Both the position numbers and the translations under genes were made by a program. A stretch of 24,295 nucleotides of DNA from Corallococcus sp. Its GTDB lineage: Bacteria; Bacillota; Clostridia; Christensenellales; CAG-314. The stretch covers positions 1-24,295 of the forward strand of contig JAMPHX010000011.1 of NCBI GenBank assembly GCA_023663205.1, read 5' to 3'. The notes beneath the pieces are model-generated. The model saw only the letters and a list, made by a program, of their open reading frames with translations. It did not search any database and had not been told where the DNA came from. Position 1 is the first letter of the stretch, and every line of letters begins with the position of its first letter. Positions 7,287 to 14,677 of the stretch are shown here, one piece after another.

Positions 7287-9494
7287 CTATGTAAGACTTT
7301 GCGGATTTTGTTCTACAAATACCTGCAAGTCCGTGTATTCTCTTTCATCGGTAATTTGATAAATTTTTTCCAAAATTTCTTGCGCACCGTCATTTTCCAA
7401 TTTCATAAGTATCTGAAAACGGTACTTCTTTTCCGCGCGTTTAAGCGGCGACCTCATCTTATCCAAATATATAAATTTGTCGGCGTATGCACATTTAAGT
7501 TGCTCTATACGCAAATAATGCTTGGTCAGTTGTTCTATGCAATTTTTTTCTTGTTCGCCTTGATAAAGAATTCTGACGATAAGCGCAAACGGAGGGAAGC
7601 CCGAAGCCTCGCGCAGGTTGATTTCTCTGCGATAGAATGCAAGATAATCCTGCTTTGCCGCTAATTGCAAACAATAATGCGTCGGGGTGTATGTTTGCAA
7701 TACCACACTGCCGGCGTCGACGTTTCTACCGCTTCTGCCTGCAACTTGAGTTAGTAACTGAAATGTTCGTTCCGCAGACAAATAGTCAGAATAATACAAA
7801 CTTTGATCTGCGTCAAGTATGCCTACAAGCGTAACATGCGGGAAATCGTGTCCTTTGGCAATCATTTGAGTGCCTACGAGAATTTGTGCTTCGCGTGCCG
7901 CAAAAGCAGTAAGTATTTTGACATGACCTTCCTTGTTTTGCGTGGTGTCCGCATCCATACGCAAGACATTTACCTGCGGAAACATTTGCCCTAACAACTC
8001 TACAACCTGTTGCGTGCCTATTTTGCCCTGCCTGAAACTTTGGCTATGACATTCGGGACAGTGCGTCAACATTTTGTAACGCTTCTTACAGTAATGACAT
8101 TTGAGTTCATTGTCCTCGCGGTGAACAGTAAGAGTAACATCGCAATCGGTACAGCGCGCAACGTAACCGCATTTTGTACACATCAAAAAAGAAGAATAGC
8201 CGCGTCGGTTGATAAACAGTATTGCTTGATTGCCGTTTGCAATCGTTTCAGTCAAGCGCTCTTTCAACTTTTGCGAGATTATCCCCTTGTTACCCATACG
8301 GGATTCGCTTGCCATATCCACTATTTCAACGGCAGGCAGCGGCTGTTTGTTTATTCTCTCAGTCAATTGCAGCAACTGAAATTTGCCTTGCTTTGCCTCA
8401 TAATACGTCTTTAAACTTGGCGTAGCACTGCCAAGCAACAACAAACAATCGTTAAGTTCCCTTCGGTATTCGGCAACCTCAATAGTATCGTAACGCGGAT
8501 TAAAGTCGCTGACATAACTGGAATCGTGTTCCTCATCTATTATTATTGCCCCCAAATTATCAACGGGAGCAAATATTGCGCTTCTTGCACCGACCGCAAT
8601 GCGTGCTTCGCCGCTTTTAAGACGCTGCCACTCGTCATACCTTTCGCCGATTGACAAACCGCTGTGCAACAACGCTACAACATCTCCGAACCTGTTTCGG
8701 AACTGACGCATTACATTGGGAGTCAAAGATATTTCGGGAACAAGCATTATACACGTCTTACCTGCCGCAACAAAGTGTTCTATGACTGTCATATATATCT
8801 CTGTTTTGCCGCTTCCCGTCACACCGTGCAGCAAAAAACTGCCCGAAGGTTGTTTACTTATGGCATTCACAGCAAATTTCTGTTCATCGGTCAAAGTCAA
8901 CTTTGCCGTCGATTCGCGCTGGAATCCGTTGTACGGCGAACGCTTGACGATGACGGACTCTATACGGACAATACCCTTTTGCGCCAAAGATTTGAGTGCA
9001 CTTGCACTGAATTGTCTATTCAATACCTCACAGAGCGTAGCGCCGTTGTAAAATAAGTATTCCGCCAGTTGCATCTGTTTTTCCGCGCGCTTTCCTACGG
9101 CTTTGAGTAAACAATCTTTGTCGGTAGTATACGGCGCGTTTAGCGAGGCTTGATTCTTAATCAACGCACCGACTCTGTTTCCCCGCATTTCCGCAGGTAT
9201 AAAAAGTCTTAACACGTCGATAAAACGCAAATGGTACTTTTTTTGCATAAAAGTACCAAGATTCAACATTTCTTCGCTTATTGCCGCATAGTCATCTTTG
9301 GCGCAAATAATGTCTTTGAGTTTTTCAAGCGGATAATCTGATGTGTGTTTTTTTTGAACAATATACCCTTCGGTGATACGGTTAGCAAAATTTACCTCCA
9401 CGCGTTGCCCCACCGAATAATCGTTATCGCTTTTGTAATCGAATACTCTATCGACTTGATTGTTTGAAATATCTACAATTACAGAATAAATCAT
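7287..9494 (-). CDS. priA: Primosomal protein N' (replication restart helicase)
   Basis: PriA recognises stalled or repaired forks and helps reload the replicative helicase. The 735-residue protein has an N-terminal DNA-binding domain, then a superfamily 2 helicase core with GVTGSGKT at 224-231 and DEEH at 320-323. Eight cysteines for two zinc ions lie at about 439, 442, 448, 451, 466, 469, 479 and 482. The late helicase motifs GTQMIAKGHDFP and QVAGRSGR follow. The length is typical. Its ATG overlaps the coaBC stop as ATGA. The neighbours coaBC upstream and def downstream are the conserved ones. Confidence 0.97.
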   Translation of the reverse strand: MIYSVIVDISNNQVDRVFDYKSDNDYSVGQRVEVNFANRITEGYIVQKKHTSDYPLEKLKDIICAKDDYAAISEEMLNLGTFMQKKYHLRFIDVLRLFIPAEMRGNRVGALIKNQASLNAPYTTDKDCLLKAVGKRAEKQMQLAEYLFYNGATLCEVLNRQFSASALKSLAQKGIVRIESVIVKRSPYNGFQRESTAKLTLTDEQKFAVNAISKQPSGSFLLHGVTGSGKTEIYMTVIEHFVAAGKTCIMLVPEISLTPNVMRQFRNRFGDVVALLHSGLSIGERYDEWQRLKSGEARIAVGARSAIFAPVDNLGAIIIDEEHDSSYVSDFNPRYDTIEVAEYRRELNDCLLLLGSATPSLKTYYEAKQGKFQLLQLTERINKQPLPAVEIVDMASESRMGNKGIISQKLKERLTETIANGNQAILFINRRGYSSFLMCTKCGYVARCTDCDVTLTVHREDNELKCHYCKKRYKMLTHCPECHSQSFRQGKIGTQQVVELLGQMFPQVNVLRMDADTTQNKEGHVKILTAFAAREAQILVGTQMIAKGHDFPHVTLVGILDADQSLYYSDYLSAERTFQLLTQVAGRSGRNVDAGSVVLQTYTPTHYCLQLAAKQDYLAFYRREINLREASGFPPFALIVRILYQGEQEKNCIEQLTKHYLRIEQLKCAYADKFIYLDKMRSPLKRAEKKYRFQILMKLENDGAQEILEKIYQITDEREYTDLQVFVEQNPQSLT

Positions 9495-10675
9495 AAGATT
9501 TCCAAAACCTTATCCAGTATAATATCCGCAACTTGTTTTTTGTCCATCTTGGCATAGTCAACAGCAGTTCCGCTACGGTCAATTATTGTAACCACATTGC
9601 TGTCACTACCGAAAACATCGTTTTTCTTGATGTTGTTAATTACCACAAAATCTGCGTTTTTAGAATGTAACTTTTTTTGCGCGTTGACTGTTTCATTATC
9701 CGTTTCGGCAGAAAATATTACCAACTTTTTGTCACTTTTTATTTTACCTACATTTGCGGCAATGTCCGGATTTTTGACAAAATCCAGTTTGAGCGTATCG
9801 CTTTTGATTTTGATTTCCGAAAATGTCTTGGGACGATAGTCACACGGTGCCGCCGCCATAATTATTACGTCATTGCCGTCGACGTTATCCATTACGGCAT
9901 TGTACATATCTTCGGTTGTCACGACATCAACTGTTTTTATTCCGTTCGGCAAAACCGCAGAATGCTTCCCTACTACCATTGTCACGTTTGCGCCGCGCAA
10001 CAATGCCCTCTCTGCAATGGCGCACCCCATCTTGCCGCTGCTGAAATTGGATATAAACCGTACATCGTCAAGTTTTTCAAGTGTAGCGCCGCACGTAACA
10101 AGTATATTTTTGCCCTTCAAATCTTGGCTGACATTCAAAATTTCGCAGATACGTTCGTAAATAGTTTGAGGTTCGGCAAGTCTGCCTTTACCGACATCTC
10201 CGCAGGCAAGTTCACCCGAAGGCGAATCCGCAAAATAAACGCCGCGACTTTCGAGCAATTGTATATTGGCGCTGACCGCAAGATTATTGTACATATTAAC
10301 ATTCATTGCAGGACAAATCAGCACCGGACAAGTTGCGGCAAGCAATGTAGTAGACAGCATATCGTCGGCTATTCCGTTGGCATACTTTCCTATTATGTTG
10401 GCGGTTGCCGGACATACTACAAACAAATCGGCTTTTTGCGCAAGCGAAATATGTTCCACTTCCCAAGGAGTTTCACGGTGGAACATATCGACGGTAACGG
10501 GATTATCCGATAAAACTTCAAATGTCAACGGCGAAACAAATTCAGTAGCATGCTTTGTCATTATCACATCGACATTAAATCCGCTTTTTTTCAAAAGCCG
10601 AATAAGCGTACAGACTTTGTATACGGCTATTCCGCCGCTAATACCTACAACGATATTTTTTATGCCTCGTGGCAT
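9491..10675 (-). CDS. coaBC: Bifunctional phosphopantothenoylcysteine decarboxylase/phosphopantothenate-cysteine ligase
   Basis: CoaBC (Dfp) carries out two steps of coenzyme A synthesis: joining cysteine to phosphopantothenate, then decarboxylating the product. In the N-terminal CoaC flavoprotein half I see His75 in WEVEH, the PAMNVNM clamp at 122-128, and Cys158 in ELACGD. The C-terminal CoaB half contains ILVTCGAT, FSSGKMG, AAAPCDYRP and NNIKKNDVFG. I take the ATG at 10675 (394 residues): AGGAAG lies eight bases upstream of it. A GTG at 10684 would overlap the rpoZ stop as GTGA and add three residues, but its spacing to that site is too short. Downstream it overlaps priA by four bases. Confidence 0.95.
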   Translation of the reverse strand: MPRGIKNIVVGISGGIAVYKVCTLIRLLKKSGFNVDVIMTKHATEFVSPLTFEVLSDNPVTVDMFHRETPWEVEHISLAQKADLFVVCPATANIIGKYANGIADDMLSTTLLAATCPVLICPAMNVNMYNNLAVSANIQLLESRGVYFADSPSGELACGDVGKGRLAEPQTIYERICEILNVSQDLKGKNILVTCGATLEKLDDVRFISNFSSGKMGCAIAERALLRGANVTMVVGKHSAVLPNGIKTVDVVTTEDMYNAVMDNVDGNDVIIMAAAPCDYRPKTFSEIKIKSDTLKLDFVKNPDIAANVGKIKSDKKLVIFSAETDNETVNAQKKLHSKNADFVVINNIKKNDVFGSDSNVVTIIDRSGTAVDYAKMDKKQVADIILDKVLEIL

Positions 10676-10680
10676 AGGCT

Positions 10681-10872
10681 TCACTTCCTAAGTTCGGTAT
10701 CGCCGCAAGCAAATTCTTCCGCAGCGTAAGAAATAGTTTTTACATCTGTAGACAATTCGTCTTTGTTTTGCATTTCGTTCAGTTCCTTTGCACGCTTGGA
10801 GATTGCGCAACACAGTGCATACTTGTTTCCCGCAAGTTCCGTAAGTTCGTCAATGGGCGGTTTTGTAATCAT
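10681..10872 (-). CDS. rpoZ: DNA-directed RNA polymerase omega subunit
   Basis: This small protein of 63 residues begins MITKPPIDELTELAGNKYAL and continues with AISKRAKEL, the conserved omega core that helps assemble RNA polymerase. The length is near the lower end for the family. Its ATG overlaps the gmk stop as ATGA, so translation is probably coupled. The gmk-rpoZ-coaBC order is strongly conserved in Firmicutes and supports the call, which sequence alone would make less certain for so small a protein. Confidence 0.93.
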   Translation of the reverse strand: MITKPPIDELTELAGNKYALCCAISKRAKELNEMQNKDELSTDVKTISYAAEEFACGDTELRK

Positions 10873-11441
10873 TTTGTTTGTCTCCTTTCATTTATTATCG
10901 ATATTATTTCATTTACTGCACGTTCCAAATCGTCGTTGACAATGCAGTAATCGTATTTGTATTTTTGAGCAAGTTCCAACTTGCTACGGGCAATTCGGAT
11001 TTGAATTTTATCTTCGCTTTCCGTTCCGCGCTTTTTGAGTCTGTCATATAAATCCTTTTCAGTAGGCGCTTCTACAAAAAACAATAGACTTTCCGGAAAA
11101 TTTTGTTTGACTTGCAATGCTCCGCTTACGTCGATTTCCAATATTACGTCTTTGCCGAATTTGAGCATATCCAAAACAAATTTTTTAGGAGTGCCGTAAT
11201 AGTTTTCAAAATGTTGGTCATATTCGAGCAGTTCGTTGTTTCTTACCATTTCCAAGAAAGTTTCCGTGGAAACAAAAAAATAACTGCGGTTCTTTTGTTC
11301 GTTAGGTCTTGGAGAACGCGTTGTAATTGAACGCGAAATTATCAAATCAGGCATTTGTTTGAGAAGTTCCGCACAAATCGTACCTTTTCCTGCGCCGCTC
11401 GGTCCTGATAAAATTATCAATTTTCCTTTGTTCTGTTGCAT
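10869..11441 (-). CDS. gmk: Guanylate kinase
   Basis: Gmk phosphorylates GMP to GDP with ATP. The 190-residue protein has the P-loop GPSGAGKGT at 13-21, the GMP-binding stretch SRSITTRSPRPNE, and SYFFV downstream, all typical of the family. The length is slightly below the usual 200. The ATG at 11441 has GGAG eight bases upstream. In many clostridia remA (a DUF370 DNA-binding protein) sits between yicC and gmk; here only 14 bp separate the two genes. Confidence 0.97.
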   Translation of the reverse strand: MQQNKGKLIILSGPSGAGKGTICAELLKQMPDLIISRSITTRSPRPNEQKNRSYFFVSTETFLEMVRNNELLEYDQHFENYYGTPKKFVLDMLKFGKDVILEIDVSGALQVKQNFPESLLFFVEAPTEKDLYDRLKKRGTESEDKIQIRIARSKLELAQKYKYDYCIVNDDLERAVNEIISIINERRQTK

Positions 11442-11455
11442 TTTAATTTCTCCGT

Positions 11456-12331
11456 TTATTCAAGATTCTGTACTTGTTCACGAATTTTTTCGATTTCATT
11501 TTTCAATGCCAAAGCCATATTTGTTAGCGTTACATCATTGGATTTACTGCATATCGTATTTGCTTCGCGATTTAATTCCTGTACCAAAAAATCCAACTTT
11601 CTGCCCACCGGTTCTTGCGAATCGAGAATCTCCCGCGCGTTATCTATGTGTGAGTAAAGCCGAGTAATTTCTTCGTCTATGTTACTTTTGTCGCTAAAAA
11701 ATGCAACTTCGTTAAGCAATTTATTTTGGTCGACTTCTATATTTTGAAGAATATCGGACATTCGTTGTTCCAACTTTCGTCTGTATACGCGTGCAACTTC
11801 GGGAGCAAATGCGTTTATTCCGTCGACCAATTCTTTGACAATTTCAAGGCGTTTTAACAAATCCGTTTTCAAGCGTTCGCCTTCATTTTGCCTCATGATA
11901 TTCAACTGTATTATCGCCTCATTTACGGCGCGCAACAAAACAGACTTCAACGCTTCTTCCGAATCTTCAATATGTTCCAAACATATCACGTCGGCAACAC
12001 GCATTAGCGCATTTACCTGAAAGTCGTTTTTGATATTGAATTTTTCCGATAAACTCTGCGCTGCCGAAACATATTTTTCCGCCAAATCATAATCGACGAC
12101 AACCGCATTGTCTTTTCCCGAATCGAACGTAAAGTTGACGTATACGTCTATATGTCCGCGCTTTACGCTATTTGAAACGGCGTTGCGAACAATATCTTCG
12201 TACGGCAAAAATGCGCGCGGCAATTTCATTCCGATATCCAAAAATCTGTGATTGACGCTTTTGAGTTCAAGCGTAATTTCTTTTCCGCCTTCCGATACGG
12301 TAGACTTGCCGTATCCCGTCATACTATTCAT
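11456..12331 (-). CDS. yicC: YicC/YloC-family endoribonuclease
   Basis: The 291-residue protein starts MNSMTGYGKSTVSEGGKEIT and contains ELKSVNHRFLDIGMKLPR, both signatures of the YicC/YloC family. The C-terminal DUF1732-like part ends with KNEIEKIREQVQNLE, where conserved acidic residues lie. E. coli YicC and B. subtilis YloC have been shown to be RNases; the activity of this copy is inferred from that. The ATG at 12331 is preceded by GAGG six bases upstream; a second ATG three codons later lacks such spacing. It is the first gene of the 11-gene operon ending with rpe and follows an unusually long leader. Confidence 0.94.
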   Translation of the reverse strand: MNSMTGYGKSTVSEGGKEITLELKSVNHRFLDIGMKLPRAFLPYEDIVRNAVSNSVKRGHIDVYVNFTFDSGKDNAVVVDYDLAEKYVSAAQSLSEKFNIKNDFQVNALMRVADVICLEHIEDSEEALKSVLLRAVNEAIIQLNIMRQNEGERLKTDLLKRLEIVKELVDGINAFAPEVARVYRRKLEQRMSDILQNIEVDQNKLLNEVAFFSDKSNIDEEITRLYSHIDNAREILDSQEPVGRKLDFLVQELNREANTICSKSNDVTLTNMALALKNEIEKIREQVQNLE

Positions 12332-12668
12332 ATAATTCCTCTGACTCCGACATTTTTAATTAGACTATCGCGGTTGCGTTTGCAGTTCAAGCGACCTTGT
12401 CAACAACAAAACCGCGTCGGCATAAAATTACCTGTCAACATATGATGTGGACTGTTTGTAATCCGCAAAACAACCTGCTGCAATCGATACATTGCCGCTC
12501 TGCCGATGTTATAGCACAGGCAACCATGCAAATCCGTAACACTATTTGTTTATTATATCGTACACGAATATAATTTTACATAAATAAATATTTTGCCACG
12601 TGATACGATGTAATAGCGAGTCGTTAGCAGTAATTAAATGTAGTTAAATTTAGTTAACTGTCGTTATG
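12332..12668 (-). other. Long 5' leader of the yicC-rpe operon
   Basis: If transcription starts at the strong promoter beside ligA, the mRNA carries about 340 nt before yicC. No reading frame with a good ribosome binding site is visible. A 7-bp stem, CGCGGTT (12369-12375) with AACCGCG (12410-12416), could close a 34-nt loop shortly before the yicC start. I recognise no riboswitch class, and see no stem with a T tract that would make an attenuator. Confidence 0.45.
12552..12580 (-). promoter_or_regulatory. Possible second promoter of the yicC operon
   Basis: On the minus strand a perfect TATAAT (12557-12552) follows, at 17 bp, a weak -35 hexamer TGTAAA (12580-12575). It would start transcripts near 12545, shortening the leader to about 215 nt. 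The poor -35 and the absence of an extended -10 make this weaker than the ligA-proximal promoter. Confidence 0.35.
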
Positions 12669-12669
12669 T
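12620..12669. repeat. Five consecutive 10-bp imperfect repeats at the yicC operon promoter
   Basis: Read on the plus strand in register from 12620, the units are GTCGTTAGCA, GTAATTAAAT, GTAGTTAAAT, TTAGTTAACT and GTCGTTATGT. They share the pattern GTnnTTAnnT, with a consensus close to GTAGTTAAAT. The block covers approximately +1 to +49 of the transcript from the promoter at 12675-12703. The 10-bp spacing places each unit on the same face of the helix, as expected for an array of protein binding sites. Confidence 0.6.
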
Positions 12670-12674
12670 ATGCT

Positions 12675-12703
12675 ATTATAACATAGTATACAACTAATTT
12701 CAA
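12675..12703 (-). promoter_or_regulatory. Main promoter of the yicC-gmk-...-rpe operon
   Basis: On the minus strand TTGAAA (12703-12698), a 17-bp spacer and a perfect TATAAT (12680-12675) make a strong sigma-A-type promoter with expected start near 12668. The -35 hexamer overlaps the ligA stop codon (12702-12700). No terminator is visible between ligA and this point, so some reading-through from the upstream operon is likely. Confidence 0.75.
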
Positions 12704-14649
12704 TCGGTTTTCCCAAGCATTTGCAAAAATTGTTGTTCGTCGATTATTTCGATTGCAAGCGCTTGCGCCTTTGCCAATTTGCTTCCAGCATCTCTCCCTG
12801 CAATGACAAGATTGACGCTTTTGGAAATACCCGATGCAACTTCGCCTCCGGATTCGGCAATATATTGCGAGGCTTGCGAACGCGTAAGAGTTTCCAATGA
12901 ACCTGTCAAAACAACTTTTTTGCCGCTGAATACGCCTGTATTTGATTTCTCCGCATATTGCGGGTCAATGCCTATCTCTTTAAGTTGCGCTATCATGCGC
13001 ACATTGTCGCAATCGGCAAAATAGTCCGCAATACTTTGCGCTACGACATCGCCGATTTGGTCAACTGCCGATAATGTTTCGATATCGGCTTTTGCGATAG
13101 CATCTATATTCTTAAATTTTGCCGCAAGGTCCTTTGCGGTTACACTGCCGATGTTTCCTATGCCAAGGGCGTAAATGTAGTTTGGCAGAGAAACACTTTT
13201 GCTTTTTTCGATAGACGACAGCAAATTTGTTATTTTTTTCTCTTGAAAACCGTCTAAGCCGTGAAGTTTATCTTTATCGAGAAAGTACAAATCAACAGGA
13301 TTCGATATCCCTAATGCTTGGTGCAAAGTCCAAATGGTTTTTTCGGAAATGCCGTCGATATCGCAAGCAGGTTTGCTACAATAATGGGTAAGTCTTGCAA
13401 CAATTTGCGGACGGCACCCGTTTTTGTTGGGGCAGAATAGATGTGCGCCGACTTCCTCTAACGTACTGCCGCAAGCAGGACACACTTTTGGCTTGGCTAT
13501 CGGACTGCTGTCCGTCGTTTTTTCGGCAAGCCCTAAAACCTCGGGTATAACGTCGTTGCTGCGACGCAAAAACACATAACTGTTAAGCAACAGATTCTTT
13601 CGGACAATATCGCCGTAGTTATTGAGCGTAGCACGTTTGATGGTTGCACCGCACAACTCCACCGCCTCCAAATTGGCTGTCGGCGTTAACTTGCCCGTGC
13701 GTCCCACCTGCCAATCGACATCCAAAAGTTTGGTTATTACCTGCTCGGCGTCAAACTTGTAAGCAACCGCCCATTTGGGAAATTTGTCGGTATAACCCAA
13801 TCTTTCGCGTATCTCAAAATCGTTGACTTTGATAACAACCCCGTCAATCAAAAAATCGTATTTGGAGCGGTCAGCAGCGATTGTTTCGATAATTTCCTTT
13901 ATTTGCTCAAAATTTGAAGCAGTTTCAAATACATAGTTTGTAGAAAACCTACAATCTTTGAGAAACTCAACCAATTGCGTTTGTTTTGATATTCCCAAGT
14001 CGTCATTGTAACTGTTGCTGTAAAAGACAACATCCAAATTACGTTTTGCGGTGACTTTGGGGTCAAGATTACGTATTGCGCCCGCGGCTGCATTACGCGC
14101 ATTCTTTAACGGATTGTCATTATTTTTCTCGTTGTATCTGTTTAACTGCGAAAGGCGCATTATGCCTTCGCCCTGTATTTCGATTTTGCCTTTGTACGGT
14201 ATAGAAAGCGGAACATTGCGTATTGTTTTTACCTGTTCGGTTACATCCTCGCCGACAATACCGTTGCCGCGCGTTGCCGCGCAAATCAGATTACCGTTTT
14301 CATAGGTGGCAGAAATCGTCAAGCCGTCGTATTTCAGTTCGACCGTAAATTCCGCTTTGCCGACGGTTTTGTTAATCTTTTCAACCCAAGATGCAAGTTC
14401 GTTGAAACTTTGAGCCTTATCTAAACTGTACAGCCTGTTTAAATGCGTGTGCTGCTTGAAATTTTTGAGCGGTTCGCCGCCGACGCGTTTTGTCGGACTA
14501 TCGCTAAATACCACGCCCGTTTGTTTTTCAAGCAATACAAGACGGTCATACAAAGCATCGTACTCGGTATCGGGAACCGAGGGGTCATCCAATACGTAAT
14601 ACCGGTAAGCCCATTGATTTAAACAATCCACCATTTCACGCATATCCAT
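12700..14649 (-). CDS. ligA: NAD-dependent DNA ligase
   Basis: LigA seals nicks in duplex DNA using NAD, joining Okazaki fragments and finishing repair. The protein has the N-terminal Ia domain (YYVLDDPSVPDTEYDALYDRL), the adenylation motif ELKYDG with catalytic Lys106, an OB domain, a four-cysteine zinc finger beginning CPACGSTLEEVG, helix-hairpin-helix repeats, and a C-terminal BRCT domain (GKKVVLTGSLETLTR onward). I choose the ATG at 14649 (649 residues) because AAGGAG sits nine bases before it. A TTG at 14673 in the same frame lies upstream of that site and is less likely. It follows pcrA by 28 bp, a classical Firmicutes pairing. Confidence 0.96.
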   Translation of the reverse strand: MDMREMVDCLNQWAYRYYVLDDPSVPDTEYDALYDRLVLLEKQTGVVFSDSPTKRVGGEPLKNFKQHTHLNRLYSLDKAQSFNELASWVEKINKTVGKAEFTVELKYDGLTISATYENGNLICAATRGNGIVGEDVTEQVKTIRNVPLSIPYKGKIEIQGEGIMRLSQLNRYNEKNNDNPLKNARNAAAGAIRNLDPKVTAKRNLDVVFYSNSYNDDLGISKQTQLVEFLKDCRFSTNYVFETASNFEQIKEIIETIAADRSKYDFLIDGVVIKVNDFEIRERLGYTDKFPKWAVAYKFDAEQVITKLLDVDWQVGRTGKLTPTANLEAVELCGATIKRATLNNYGDIVRKNLLLNSYVFLRRSNDVIPEVLGLAEKTTDSSPIAKPKVCPACGSTLEEVGAHLFCPNKNGCRPQIVARLTHYCSKPACDIDGISEKTIWTLHQALGISNPVDLYFLDKDKLHGLDGFQEKKITNLLSSIEKSKSVSLPNYIYALGIGNIGSVTAKDLAAKFKNIDAIAKADIETLSAVDQIGDVVAQSIADYFADCDNVRMIAQLKEIGIDPQYAEKSNTGVFSGKKVVLTGSLETLTRSQASQYIAESGGEVASGISKSVNLVIAGRDAGSKLAKAQALAIEIIDEQQFLQMLGKTD

Positions 14650-14677
14650 TGCGAAACTCTCCTTAAAGTTCAAAATA

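Noticed and set aside
9677..10513. A 278-codon plus-strand open frame antisense to coaBC
   Set aside because: Composition is odd (many Cys, His and Tyr) and no family is recognisable; the opposite strand encodes an intact CoaBC.
12322..12352. A nine-codon frame (MSESEELYE) overlapping the yicC start as a possible leader peptide
   Set aside because: It has no ribosome binding site, no run of one amino acid and no attenuator structure after it.
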